From positions 32,666,611 to 32,730,610 of the forward strand of contig NC_068366.1 in NCBI RefSeq assembly GCF_020536995.1: DNA of 64,000 nucleotides, given 5' to 3'. Under the pieces are notes generated by a model. It searched no databases. It saw nothing but the letters and a program-made list of their open reading frames with translations, and was not told the origin of the DNA. Positions 23,280 to 34,605 of this stretch are shown here, one piece after another. How positions within the stretch are numbered: the stretch's first letter is position 1; the number at the start of each line of letters is the position of its first letter. Both the position numbers and the translations under genes were made by a program. This stretch comes from Dreissena polymorpha (taxonomy: Eukaryota; Mollusca; Bivalvia; Myida; Dreissenidae).

Positions 23280-25862
23280 ATGAATACAACATTAATGTTC
23301 ATAAAAGCAACTTGTATTTCCTTTCTTTTCATGAACAATGCGTTTTCAACATTGCAGACTATAGAGGATAAAAGTTACTTGGAAAAAAAGAGAAGTTTGG
23401 TTAGCGTCGATACTCTTTTAGATTTAATGGAGCTGCATGTTTCACTGTGTGGATATGCCGAATTCTGTCTCACTTCGGCGGACGTGTTAAATGAAAAGGT
23501 TCAGGTTAATTGCTGTTACAAATGCTCTTGCGAAGATATATGTACTTTGAAAGGATCGTGCTGCCCGGATTATTGGTTTCGAGGTTACGTCGACTTCAAT
23601 TCTACTTTTCAAAACATCTCAGAACTTCGCAAAGTACTAACGTCCATACGTCTTCACAATGTTTTGACTTATGAATATTCACTACTGGCAAAGTCTATTA
23701 AAGAAAACGAACAATGCATTTCAGAAAGACACATTTCTGACTCGCTTGTATATGATCCGGGGTTTTCCATTAACTCATATTGGATGGCTGCGACATGTCC
23801 TGACGAGGCAGTACTTACATCACCAAACGAAGACTCGATTAATGGAATGAATAGATTTATTCCAGTGGTTTCGAACCAAACCGGACTCGTTTACAAAAAT
23901 AAAATGTATTTATCGTGCAATGAGAACATCGACGATTTTGAATCTTTTACTATTCATGTGATAGGTACAATGACTGATAATTGGTCTGGTTTCGAATTTA
24001 CCGCCTCAATTCAAGACCTATTTCTTCTAATTATTGCCGAAAAGCTTCCGTACTTTAACATACTGTACCGACCACCAAATAACTTTGCAGACATTCCTAT
24101 TTGTAAGCAACCAAGTGTTAGCTTGCCAAATTGCAACACAATTTGTGACGCATATCCTTTACCGGTTCGAATTCGAGACCAGCAGAAGCTCGTTTTTAAG
24201 ACTGTTTGGAACGCCGGTTGTTACAGGTGTTACCATGACAACGCGAGTGAATTTGTGAGAGAATGTCACAGGTTTTACCCCAATAGGCCTGAATTCATTT
24301 TGGAACTCAATCTTGAAGAGACGGGCACACTGGAAACAACAGCAACGTTAAATGAATTCTTGAACATAACGACTAGTGTGAAATGCCCCAACAATTATGT
24401 ATACGACATCGTTGATGTAAGATAATTCAAACATACGTGTTTCGATCCGCTTTTTAATAACGTGCTTGAAAGTATTATTTCTTTGCTATTTGCTGATGTT
24501 AAAATTGCGTGTTCCAATTTCTTTAAAATTTGATATATCGGACACACCGTTAGCATTTATGTATATTAGAAACAATTCCCATAATTTCTGCAAAACCAGG
24601 GTTATTTCTTTGCACTGTGCATGTTTTGTTATTTTCTACTGAAAATGCAAACCTTCGCGTTATCACGATTTTTTTCAATACAATATGTTTGAGAAACAGT
24701 TATTAATGTATAATTATGAAGAAAACGTTGTATAAGCAACAAGTTTTAAAATGTTTTAAGTGGGTACACTGATAACCTACCGAGAAACCGTATAAAAGAC
24801 TTGGCAAGTAAAACTTCTAAACAATAATTAGATCGAAAACGACACCATCATGATGTCTAGGTCACTCTAAACTTCTTCGTTCGAAGAATGAAATCTCGGG
24901 AAATTACCTTTATGTGCATTTTTCCATTAAACGTAGAAGAATATATCGTATGTGCAATTCTGAAACGTAAAATGAGATGCGCCTATGTGTTTCGATTTTA
25001 GTTTGTTTAATTCACAATTAATATCATTTCACGTGATTAAAAATTATATTAAGTAACTTTCTTTCAGCGAATCTGCCGAGAGCTGATTTGTCCCACGTTA
25101 ACAATCGCAACGGATCAAGGTTGTACACCAATCTTCCGACAGATGGAGAATGTTTTTGTCAGTATAATGTTCAATGTTCAATCAGTCTCAAAAACTTCAT
25201 TTCGTGAACATATGTACGAGTACCTTAATGCGGCAGAGGACGTAGCCTTTCATCTTCAAGATGAATACAAAGTTGATATCGATTATGGTATCTGGATCGA
25301 TAAGGTAATCGGCGTTGTTCTGATGGATTGGCGTTTTTCCAGCAGGACTCGATCCATCACATACCAAAAGGCTCTTCATCTTGCCAATCGCATGTACCAA
25401 AACCTTTACATTATGTATGTGTTTGTAAATAATGAGCGAACAAAAGTTGTAAGTGAAACCATTTACACATTTCCGGATATGCGTTTTATGAAAAGATATA
25501 CAAATGTACGACCGTTTAAGTTGAACAACATCACGGAAGGTAAATCAGAATTGCAAATGTCAATTGACAAAATGTGTTACAATGTTCGAATAAACATTTC
25601 GGAATTTGGCGATTTCGGTGTTAAAGATCAGTTCGTGAAAATAAAACGCACTGGGCAGTTAGTTAAACCGGTATTTCAGGAACAACGTGCGCTGGTGTGT
25701 GCGAAAGACTTTTTAATACAAGAAAAACCAAATGCAAGGAAAATGATTTCGCAACCCTTAAACTCGTATACGTATACGATTTGGTTGTCTGCCTTTGGTT
25801 TCTCGCTACTAGTATGTGTCACATGTGTGATTTACAGATGGCTGATTAATCGAAATCATTAG
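23280..25862 (+). CDS. GPCR-like ectodomain protein with a single membrane helix
   Basis: Exon 1 is 23280-24416 (379 codons) with GTAAGA donor and phase 0. Exon 2 is 25068-25862 (264 codons plus stop) after TTTCAG. Together they encode 643 residues. Residues ~1-23 form a signal peptide. A somatomedin-B-like cluster 'CCYKCSCEDICTLKGSCCPD' starts near residue 78. Next come 'NRFIPVVSNQTGLVYKNKMY' and several N-glycosylation sequons. Exon 2 starts with a Cys pair and 'TDQGCTPIF'. A hydrophobic helix sits at ~613-638 ('IWLSAFGFSLLVCVTCVIYR'), and the protein ends five residues later in RNH. The layout matches the ectodomains of mollusc adhesion/methuselah-like GPCRs as I know them, where the Cys pair leads into helix 1 of seven. 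Here translation stops after helix 1, and no further helices are visible downstream. Both exons are clean, so a functional single-pass receptor or decoy is possible. A truncated receptor gene is the alternative. Confidence 0.75.
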
Positions 25863-26771
25863 TTGTAACATGTAGCGATTATTGTCTTTTTTGTTTCATA
25901 CAAGTGTGTTCAATGAAACTCAACACAAATGTACAGCAAAGACATTATTTATTTGGAAAGATGTGACCCCTTTTAGTGGTTTGTCATCTCAAACTCGCAA
26001 AAGTATATATTTCAAAGCAAACTACCTCAACAACAATAGGAAATTCGCCGCTGTCAAGTTTTATCATTAAAATTTATAAAAACGTTTTGCTGAATGTGAC
26101 TGTGAGTTTCTTAAAAGACTATTCGATACTTTATTTTGCCAATTAAATTAACATTTAGCTTAACATTAAAAAGATCAGTAATTAGATATAAAATCTTTAA
26201 TATGGAAATCGAGCTTATCACTTGATTATGTTAACTATTTGGTCGTCAGTAACCAGTCCAAAAAGTGAGAAACGAGCGCTTGTTGGCGAATATCGTTATG
26301 TTGATGCGTATTATTCAGGATCTGAGTTTTAAATAATGCCAAACTAGTAAACGGATTATTTATTGCTTACTTGTGAATGAGGTATAAATCATTTGATTGT
26401 TTTGTTGCAATCCTGTTTGGATAAAGTATTTATGGTTTCAAAATTGTGTTGTTCGGTGTTCTAATTAATTCAGGCTTTTTTAGGTTAAATAAATTACTTG
26501 CTTATACTTTTTACAAGATGATTATATCACACCACCCTTGCCAGCCCAATGTTTTATATTAAGCATACGCGATAGTCATCTAAAACCATTTTAAATGACA
26601 GGGTATGATTCAATGCTCCATATTTAGTTACAACACCTATCTGAAGAACTACCAAGTGTAGCATCGTAACTATCAAAATATTTGTTTGATTATAATTCGC
26701 ACAATATGAGAGAAAACATATATACTTGTACCATTGTGTGTCAATAGAAACACCTGATACCACCTGTAAAT
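25863..26771. other. Downstream flank of the ectodomain gene
   Basis: I looked here for the remaining six membrane helices of a GPCR and found none in any frame. The 62-codon frame at 25882-26070 is not hydrophobic in a helix-like way. The sequence is AT-rich with no other feature. Confidence 0.45.
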
Positions 26772-26950
26772 GAAAACAACACAGATATTGAAGAAAGCAA
26801 CTTGAATTTCGGAAGGGAAGATGCGAATGATTTACGGAATAAGATCTTGTGTTACAAATATGCTATTGCGTTACACTATTCTGCAAGTATTCCGTGTGGA
26901 AAACAGCCTCTCAGAAAGAGTGCATGCAGTTGAAACGGTACATACAGGTT
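26772..26950 (+). pseudogene. Decayed 5' piece of an ectodomain-gene paralog
   Basis: The start resembles the beginning of the gene at 23280: 'ATGAA.ACAAC' and then 'AAAGCAACTTG.ATTTC' align without gaps. Further on, 'TTACAAATATGCTATTGCG' resembles the codons of the cysteine cluster (TTACAAATGCTCTTGCG). The piece contains stops and is much shorter than the parent exon, so it is a relic of a tandem copy. Similarity is limited to short stretches. Confidence 0.4.
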
Positions 26951-28019
26951 AGAGACATTGCACACAGTTTATATAGAATACATTGACGTGTGTGTCCAAG
27001 TTTAAAAGTATTGTTTGTTTGTCGTATAATTATGTGGTCAGTTATACATAAAGACTGAAACAAAAAGCATGTATAATGAATAAATTATTTCGTTTTTAAG
27101 TTAATGGAATATCAGCAAGGAAATTCCTAGATGATGATGTTCACATGGAGTATGAAACATTGCACCACGGAAGAAATACACATTTTGAGTGACAAATAAC
27201 TCATTGAAATCAAACGCAAGTATAGCTGTCTTTCGTAGGTCTGATCATGCCAATGAAAGGTCCAGTTTTTTAAATCAGCTCTTTAGCAGGCATCAAAGTC
27301 CGTTGGATATGATAACCTGCGGCTAAATTAATGAACTTCACAAAAGACCAATACTGTTGTGTTCCAGTCAAGTTTAGGAGTTTCCCATTGCATTAAAATA
27401 AAATTCTACTTCACACAACCTTAATATTTTAATTGTGTTCTAAATAGGACGCAGTGGGAATGTGATTTATCGGACCATATTATTTACTACATATATATAT
27501 ATATATGAATGTTGACACAATAGTGACCTTAGCGACGCTTGTCGCAATATGTAGAACGTTGATACAACTATCTTGCGCTAGTAATGATTAAGAAAACACA
27601 ATATGACATTGTCAGAATAAGTAATAAATATGTACTTCACATTGTAAGTGTCAATACATTAAATACATTTTCTTGATTTACGTACTTGTTTTTCTTCATT
27701 TTTTGCACACATTTGACACGCTTTGTTAGAGCTTTTTTAATCGCGCTGTTTGAATTAAGATCTATCTTGTTTATTGATACATCTGTGGTTTAATAGCCCC
27801 TGTGTTCAGCACAAACCCGTTATCTCGTTATGAGCAGATACTGTGCAGACAATACTAAATACCAGCATAAACCACCCGTGGTAGATGCCTGATCATTGAA
27901 CATCATTTATGATACCCAATGTCTTATCGTGGTAGTTTAGTATTACGTAGCCATTTGTTATCTTCATGACTAATGTAAGGCCAAATACTCAAACTAAATA
28001 CTGTATAGATATTAGCCAG
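26951..28019. other. Gene-free stretch
   Basis: AT-rich sequence with an (AT)n run near 27491-27506. No gene or structured repeat is visible. Confidence 0.4.
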
Positions 28020-28620
28020 TGTAATCATAATAAGTGCATTCGTCTTAGCCTATGTTCCACACAGGCGGACATTCGTTCCTATGTTGTTGTTTTTTTTGAC
28101 AACCTGAATATTCGTGCCTTCGTTATTTTTGACAATGCGGATAATGGTTCCTACATAATTTTGACTGCCCGGACATTCGTTCATTCGCTATTTTGCCAGC
28201 CCGGATATTGGTTCCTGAATAATTGCTATCCCGGCCATTATTATCACATGTTATCAAAATAATATATCCGGTATTTTAATGTGTCGTTATTAAAATAGTT
28301 TGTTATATTTTTTTTCTTATATTTTGTGTTATACTTTATACTGCTTTAAGACTTTATCGTGATCATGAGAGTCATAACGTTAAAACTATTCGAATATATC
28401 GACTTACACTGAGATCTGTACTTGCGAAACTTTGCAGAAATAGGGGCGTGAAAATTATGTAGTAGCGTATATCCGGTCTGTCAAAATAATGTAGGAACGA
28501 TTATCCGGGATGTCAAAAAAGCGTGGGAATGAATGTCCGGGTAGTTAAAACAACGTATGAACGAATATCCGCCTTGTTAAAATTAGCGTAGGAACGATTG
28601 TCCTTGTGAAAGAATGTTCG
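28020..28620. repeat. Foldback of ~36-bp tandem units
   Basis: The left arm (about 28055-28245) holds about five units of the type 'CGGACATTCGTTCCTACG' + 'TTATTTTTGACA' + 'CC'. The right arm (about 28455-28612) holds about five of the same units as reverse complement, for example 'GTAGGAACGATTATCCGG' and 'GTCAAAATAATG'. About 200 bp of unrelated sequence lie between. The whole could fold into a long imperfect hairpin. A 98-codon frame at 27966-28262 is explained by the left arm. Confidence 0.75.
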
Positions 28621-28626
28621 AATACA

Positions 28627-29487
28627 TAATTAAGTGCTTAATACCTATACATTTGAAGTATTTATAAAATTTTATTCTTAACACGAAATATATTAAGCGG
28701 ACACCGCTAAAATAAAACTCCGTTATAGCGTAGTCTTACAAAGTGTGTTCGTTAGTGTATGGAAGAACAAAATTAAAACAAGCATTTTCGTTGAGCACAA
28801 CGGGGTTAAATATTTTTTCAGAAAATACAGACAAAAGAGATTTATGACATAAAGTGAAATATTTCATCACTCATAATCACGTTTAAAGAGAAATCAAGGT
28901 GCATGCATAGACAGTTCAGTTTGCTCCAAGTTCGTTGTTTTTACAAAAATAATTCTTCAATATTGTCTTTCACTGTAAAAGAGCAATAATTCAAGTAAAA
29001 GGGAAAATGACAGAACATTTAAATAGTGTCATGTGCTTTGCATTTTCTATTGCGTTTTTTTCTTATGATTGAGCTAAAACACATTGTACACTTTCGATCG
29101 TTCATGAAAAATATTACAGACTAACAAACATACCTTTGAGAATTTAAGTTATATAATTAGTTTTGTAGTATACGACTAATGTATATCTTTGTTTTGTGCA
29201 ATTATCAATGTTTATTCTTCAAATCACATTTGCTCTGATGATCATCGGTATCTTTAAGTAAAGATTAAATAAAAATGTATATACACGTATGCACTAGATC
29301 TAGTGGTACTACATACTATGGCTTTGAAATATGACTTAGGTGTAAGAATGTTTAGTTTGTAACCCCTCATAAATTTATTGACTAAACCACAAATGCATGT
29401 ATGCATATATTTGCCGTAATTGCTCATGAAAATCCCGAATCTAATTAATAAAAATTAACTGATTTATAATCATCGATATTCTCCGCT
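28627..29487. other. Gene-free stretch
   Basis: AT-rich. No gene or repeat recognised. Confidence 0.4.
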
Positions 29488-29973
29488 ATGGCAAGCGGTT
29501 CGACGCCTAATCCCAAGAAACTAGGTTTCTCATGAGAACCTAGGTTCTTAGAATGAGAACCTAGGTTCTCATGAGAACCTAGGTTTTCAAATGAGAACCT
29601 AGGTTCTTGTGAAAACCTAGGATACCAAACGAGAACTAAAGTTCTCAGAATGAGAACCTAGGTTCTCATGAGAACCTAAGTTCTATGTGTCTATGAGAAC
29701 CTAGGTTCTCATGAAAAGCCTAGTTTCTCATGAGAACCTAGGTTCTCAAGCGTAAACCAAGGTTTTCAAATGAGAACCTAGGTTCTCATGAGAACCTAGG
29801 TTCTCATGGGAAACCTGGTTTCTTGGGATTTCATAAACCTTGGTTCTCATGAGAACCTAGGTTCTCGTGAGAAACCTGGTTTCTTGGGATTTCATAAACC
29901 TAGGTTCTCATGAGAACCTAGGTTCTCATGAGAGACCTAGTTTCTTGGGATTATGCGTCGAACCCCTTGCCAT
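29488..29973. mobile_element. CCTAGG foldback element, copy 1
   Basis: Begins 'ATGGCAAGCGGTTCGACGC' with 'AATCCCAAGAAACTAGG' close behind, and ends with the complement ('CCTAGTTTCTTGGGATTATG', 'CGTCGAACCCCTTGCCAT'). The interior is almost wholly 'GAGAACCTAGGTTCTC' units, each a perfect 16-bp palindrome, joined by AT or AAAT with a few variants. It has no coding capacity. It resembles a foldback-type non-autonomous element. Confidence 0.8.
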
Positions 29974-30740
29974 AATTAACCTCCAGTTGTCTCCCATTGT
30001 TTGGTACACGCTGGCGGAATATGTGAAAAATGAATAGAAATAGGCGTGAAACCGTGAATGTTTCTGCCCAAGAGCATTTTCTGAACAATGTTCAGACAAT
30101 GCTCAGTAATATTCTACAAAACTTATCTGTTTAATATTTGTGACAACAGGCATTAGCCGTCGGTGACCGCCTCTTGTTCATGTTTCCGTGCATGGGTGTT
30201 CTTGAGGAATGAAATTAGTAAAGTAATCGGTCGACATTGGTCTGAACACGTTAATAAAAAATTGAACTGTTTATGAAATACATCTTTAATTGTTAATATT
30301 ATTTTAAGACTAAAAATTCAGATCAATCGTTACATAATACATTGTTACAGCATTAAATGAGTTTCAAATATTCAGTTCCCTTGTTCGGGCCTCAAACGAC
30401 TGTACGGTACAGTTTTCTATTTTAAGTATGCCTGTGACCTACATGTAGGAAGCAATCATTATGGTATAAAATACAAGTTTTATCTCTATTGATTATGTGT
30501 AATAATGTATTATTCAATCGTAAGATATCGGCAACACTGCAAGAAAAACTTATGCGCTAAAGACTTTGCAAACATATTTCAATAACTTGAGATATCTGCA
30601 AAAATAAAGTTCTTAACGGCGTGTTTATATTCTGTCCAGCCCGTGTGTAATCATATGTGAACCCCATTGATCCTGCGCCCTGAATAATATGTGTCCCGTA
30701 TTCCAAACGAGCAAGTTTACGCCGTCCGACGCGTAATTCT
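29974..30740 (+). repeat. Spacer of the duplicated foldback cluster, copy 1
   Basis: About 0.76 kb of non-palindromic sequence. It is nearly identical to 31508-32273 (offset ~1534 bp) with only scattered single differences, which indicates a fairly recent tandem duplication. It contains 'GCATTAGCCGTCGGTGACCG' and 'AATGTTCAGACAATGCTCAG'. There is no open frame of note and the function is unknown. Confidence 0.8.
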
Positions 30741-30962
30741 AAAAACCTAGGTTCTCTGAAAACCTAAGTTCTCAGAGAACCTATGTTTTCAGAGAACCTA
30801 GGTTCTCAGAGAACCTATGTTTTCAAAGAACCTAGGTTCTATGAGAACCTTGGTTCTCATAATGAGAACCTAGGTTCTCATGAGAAACTAGGTTCTCTGA
30901 AAACCTAGGTTCTCAGAGAACCTAGGTTCTCAGAGAACCTATGGTTCCCAAATAAAAACCAC
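30741..30962. repeat. CCTAGG palindrome array without foldback ends
   Basis: Runs of 'AACCTAGGTTCTCAGAGAAC' type units in which 'AGAG' or 'TGAA' joins the palindromes instead of 'ATGAG'. It follows the spacer directly and corresponds to 32270-32505 in the second unit. Confidence 0.75.
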
Positions 30963-31073
30963 GGATATTGCAAGCAGTTCGACGCATCCCAAGAAACTAG
31001 GTTTTTCATGAGAACCTAGGTTCTCATGAAAACCTAGGTTCTCATTTTAAAACTTGGGTTCTTGACGCCATGT
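30963..31073. mobile_element. CCTAGG foldback element, shortened copy
   Basis: Starts 'TTGCAAGCAGTTCGACGCAT', a decayed version of the foldback end, and then 'CCCAAGAAACTAGG'. After two or three palindrome units it breaks off at 'CTTGGGTTCTTGACG.CATGT'. The corresponding place in the third copy (32645-32690) has the same breakpoint sequence and continues. Confidence 0.55.
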
Positions 31074-31507
31074 ATGGCAAGCGGTTCGACGCATAATCCC
31101 AAGAAACTAGGTTTCTCATGAGAACCTAGGTTCTCAGAATGAGAACCTAGGTTCTCATGAGAACCTAGGTTTTCAAATGAGAACCTAGGTTCTCATGAGA
31201 ACCTAGGTTTTCAAATGAGAACCTAGGTTCTTGTGAAAACCTTGGATACCAAACGAGAACTTAAGTTCTCAGAATGAGAACCTAGGTTCTCATGAGAATC
31301 TAAGTTCTATTTGTCTATGAGAACCTAGGTTCTCATGAAAAGCCTAGTTTCTCATGAGAACCCAGGTTCTCAAGCGTAAACCAAGGTTTTCAAATGAGAA
31401 CCTAGGTTCTCGTGAGAAACCTGGTTTCTTGGGATTTCATAAACCTAGGTTCTAGGTTCTCATGAGAAACCTAGTTTCTTGGGATTATGCGTCGAACCCC
31501 TTGCCAT
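31074..31507. mobile_element. CCTAGG foldback element, copy 2
   Basis: Has the same ends as copy 1 ('ATGGCAAGCGGTTCGACGCA' and complement) and the same series of interior variants, such as 'TTCTATTTGTCTATGAGAAC' and 'CTCAAGCGTAAACCAAGG'. It is therefore a duplicate of copy 1 rather than an independent insertion. Confidence 0.8.
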
Positions 31508-32273
31508 AATTAACCTCCAGTTGTCTCCCATTGCTTGGTACACGCTGGCGGCATATGTGTAAAATGAATAGAAATAGGCGTGAAACCGTGAATGTTTCTC
31601 CCCAAGAGCATTTTCTGAACAATGTTCAGACAATGCTCAGTAATATTCTACGAAACTTATCTGTTGAATATTTGTGACAACAGGCATTAGCCGTCGGTGA
31701 CCGCCTCTTGTTCATGTTTCCGTGCATGGGTGTTCTTGAGGAATGAAATTAGTAAAGTAATCGGTCGACATTGGTCTGAACACGTTAATAAAAAATTGAA
31801 CTGTTTATGAAATTCATCTTTTATTGTAAATATTATTTTGAGACTAAAAATTCAGATCAATCGTTACATAATACATTGTTACAGCATTAAATAAGTTTCA
31901 AATATTCAGTTCCCTTGCTCGGGCCTCAAACGACTGTACGGTACAGTTTTCTATTTTAAGTATGTCTGTGACCTACATGTAGGAAGCAATCATTATGGTA
32001 TAAAATACAAGTTTTATCTCTATTGATTATGTGTAATAATGTATTATTCAATCGTAAGATATCGGCAACACTGCAAAAAAACTTATGCGCTAAAGACTTT
32101 GCAAACATATTTCAATAACTTGAGATATCTGCAAAAATAATGTTCTTAACGGCGTGTTTTCATTCTGTCCAGCCCGTGTGTAATCATATGTGAACACTAT
32201 TGATCCTGCGCCCTGAATAATATGTGTCCCGTATTCCAAACGATCAAGTTTACGCCGTCCGACGCGTAATTCT
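31508..32273 (+). repeat. Spacer of the duplicated foldback cluster, copy 2
   Basis: Near-identical to 29974-30740. Small differences include 'CGAAACTTATCTGTTGAATA' against 'CAAAACTTATCTGTTTAATA'. No gene is seen. Confidence 0.8.
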
Positions 32274-32516
32274 GAAAACCTAGGTTCTCTGAAAACCTAG
32301 GTTCTCAGAGAACCTAGGTTTTCATGGAACCTAGGTTCTATGAGAACCTAGGTTTTCAGAGAACCTAGGTTTTCAGAGAACCTAGGTTCTATGAGAACCT
32401 TGGTTCTCATAATGAGAACCTAGGTTCTCATGAGAACCTAGGTTCTCTGAAAACCTAGGTTCTCAGAGAACCTAGGTTCTCAGAGAACCTATGGTTCCCA
32501 AATGAAAACCACGGAT
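32274..32516. repeat. CCTAGG palindrome array, second unit
   Basis: Counterpart of 30741-30962 in the second duplicated unit, with the same 'CAGAGAACCTAGGTT' style units and the same closing 'CTATGGTTCCCAAAT.AAAAC'. Confidence 0.75.
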
Positions 32517-32800
32517 ATGGCAAGCAGTTCGACGCATAATCCCAAGAAACTAGGTTTTTCATGAGAACCTAGGTTTTCATTCTGAGAACCTAGGTTCTCA
32601 TGAAAACCTAGGTTTTCAAATGAGAACCTAGGTTCTCATGAAAACCTAGGTTCTCATTTGAAAACTTGGGTTCTTGAAGTCATGTGCAATCTTCAAGCGA
32701 GAACCTAGGTTCTCATTCTGAGAACCTAGGTTCTCATGAGAAACCTAGTTTCTCATGAGAAACCTAGTTTCTTGGGATTATGCGCCGAACCGCTTGCCAT
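32517..32800. mobile_element. CCTAGG foldback element, copy 3
   Basis: Starts 'ATGGCAAGCAGTTCGACGCA' and ends 'CCTAGTTTCTTGGGATTATG', 'CGCCGAACCGCTTGCCAT'. The interior consists of palindrome units with one break ('CTTGGGTTCTTGAAGTCATG'). It is the complete counterpart of the shortened copy at 30963. Confidence 0.78.
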
Positions 32801-32949
32801 ACTCCGCCAAAGATCTTCTTCGGCCTCGTTCGGAAATTCGACGCGTCACATGATATCTTAAAATAGCAACAGCGGTAGTATTGTGAAACTGGTCTATTGT
32901 GTGCAGTGAGCAATGTTTAAACAAACTTTTTAACTACATTACCGGTAGT

Positions 32950-33670
32950 TATATTAATATATTAGTTGCAATAATACAACTCCCAGCAATTGACCCTCCG
33001 GGTCGCTGGGAGTTGCAACTGACAACCCGATTTTCCATAGAAACTCGCCGCCTAGAATCCGGGCGGCAGTTTTATCGGAAATATTAGCCACATAAACTAT
33101 TTTCTGGCATAAATAAACACAAATAGATCGGAAATATATCCATAATGCGCAAATAAAAACAACTTACATGATATGTTAAGCTCGCATAATGTTGATATTA
33201 ATCCAAAGTTTCAAACACGTCAACGGTTCTTTTAAATGTATATGTTTTTGCAATGGACAAAGCCGAGTATTCCGAGTAATTCCGAATTTGAAGATACGCT
33301 ATAGACGATCTCCGGAATCCTCGGCAAGAAAGATCTCGTGTCTAATCTACCAATCGTAATATACCGACTAGCTCCGGAACATCCGTAAGCTAGATAGAAT
33401 CGGCATTTCAAAACTTCGGCTTTTGGTTTGATAACGGTTTTTTGGATACAGTTTTTGTTTTGAGTATTTCTCCACAATTCACTCACAAATTGATATCGGT
33501 AATAACAGGTATTGTGTTTGTAACGATGTATTAGGTTGTTTGAACTCGATTTTATAGACATACATATAAGACATAATTTTTGACATGAAAAAATGGGTTA
33601 ACAAGAAGAACTGTGAGCTGTACGTATCTACTTATAAAAGCTCAGAGCATTCAAGAAGAACTAATTAATA
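32950..33670 (+). repeat. Dispersed repeat, uninterrupted copy A
   Basis: Opens with 'TTAGTTGCAATAATACAA' and a hairpin 'AACTCCCAGC...GCTGGGAGTT'. It includes 'ATAAACTATTTTCTGGCATA' and ends near 'GCATTCAAGA'. The same series is found at 41537-42895, where two other elements interrupt it. There is no coding capacity. Confidence 0.75.
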
Positions 33671-34605
33671 TATAAGCTTGTATGATCATGTGACTCCCGG
33701 GATTTGCCACTTTGGGCAAGAAGGTTATTAGTTAAAAACAAGTCATGTAGATGACAAAAATACGATGTTACACACGAACGTTTAAGACTCTGTGCCATGT
33801 GGCTGCATGTATCAATCTGTTAATTATAGTTAAGTGGTGATGATGATAAAGTTATACCAAACTGTGGGTTGTTCCACAAAACGCATTCTATATTGGATGA
33901 TTGCTTAAGACATCGGCATCAAATTTAATATATGTGCCGAATGTACAACATGATATGTTCGCGTGCAATTTTATGTCCGCATAACGTGCATACACGGGGA
34001 GGTCGACAAAGAGATAAAAGCGCGCACAAACGTTACTGATGGGGTCCGTTTAAAACTCACCTATCGTGATCTTACTAAACCGTTGTTTTACTTTCGAAGC
34101 GTCGAATTTGCACGGCGTATCACACAAGGTGAGCTGAAGTGGCAAACGAGTCCCTTGTGATAGCGCGTAGATTTTGTACAGAATAAAACTGAAATGGTGA
34201 ACTCACACGTTTAAAAATACAATACAACTTCATGACAGACTGTTCTTAATATGCATTACCGTATTGAGATGACATCAAGTTGTTGTTGAGTGTCAAAATG
34301 TTCCTTGAAAGACATCACCAAATCCTGATTTTTGTATTTATTTTAAAAAAAACATTACCGCCCAGGGGCAGTGGCAGAATTCGTTACATGGATGTACCGC
34401 TTATTAAAATATTCGCAGAAACGACGATCGACTTCAAAACTCATTTCACAGATTTTTTTCCTTAAATGTTTATCTAATCTATATTGCTGCGATGAATTTT
34501 ATAATGATAAGCATATATTTGTTTATCGGATTAAAAAAGAAATCACAAAAATGTCACTTTTTTATTCTTGATAAAAACACTTCTAATCAGCGACTTTTCA
34601 GGGAC
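33671..34605. other. Gene-free stretch
   Basis: AT-rich, with no recognised gene. The 60-65-codon frames here carry no domain. The frame at 34492 leads into the minisatellite and is treated there. Confidence 0.4.

Noticed and set aside
27966-28262. 98-codon plus-strand frame
   Set aside because: Its sequence is the left arm of the ~36-bp repeat foldback.
29488-32800. CRISPR-like array reading of the regularly spaced palindromes
   Set aside because: There are no unique spacers between repeats, the units are contiguous, and the genome is eukaryotic.
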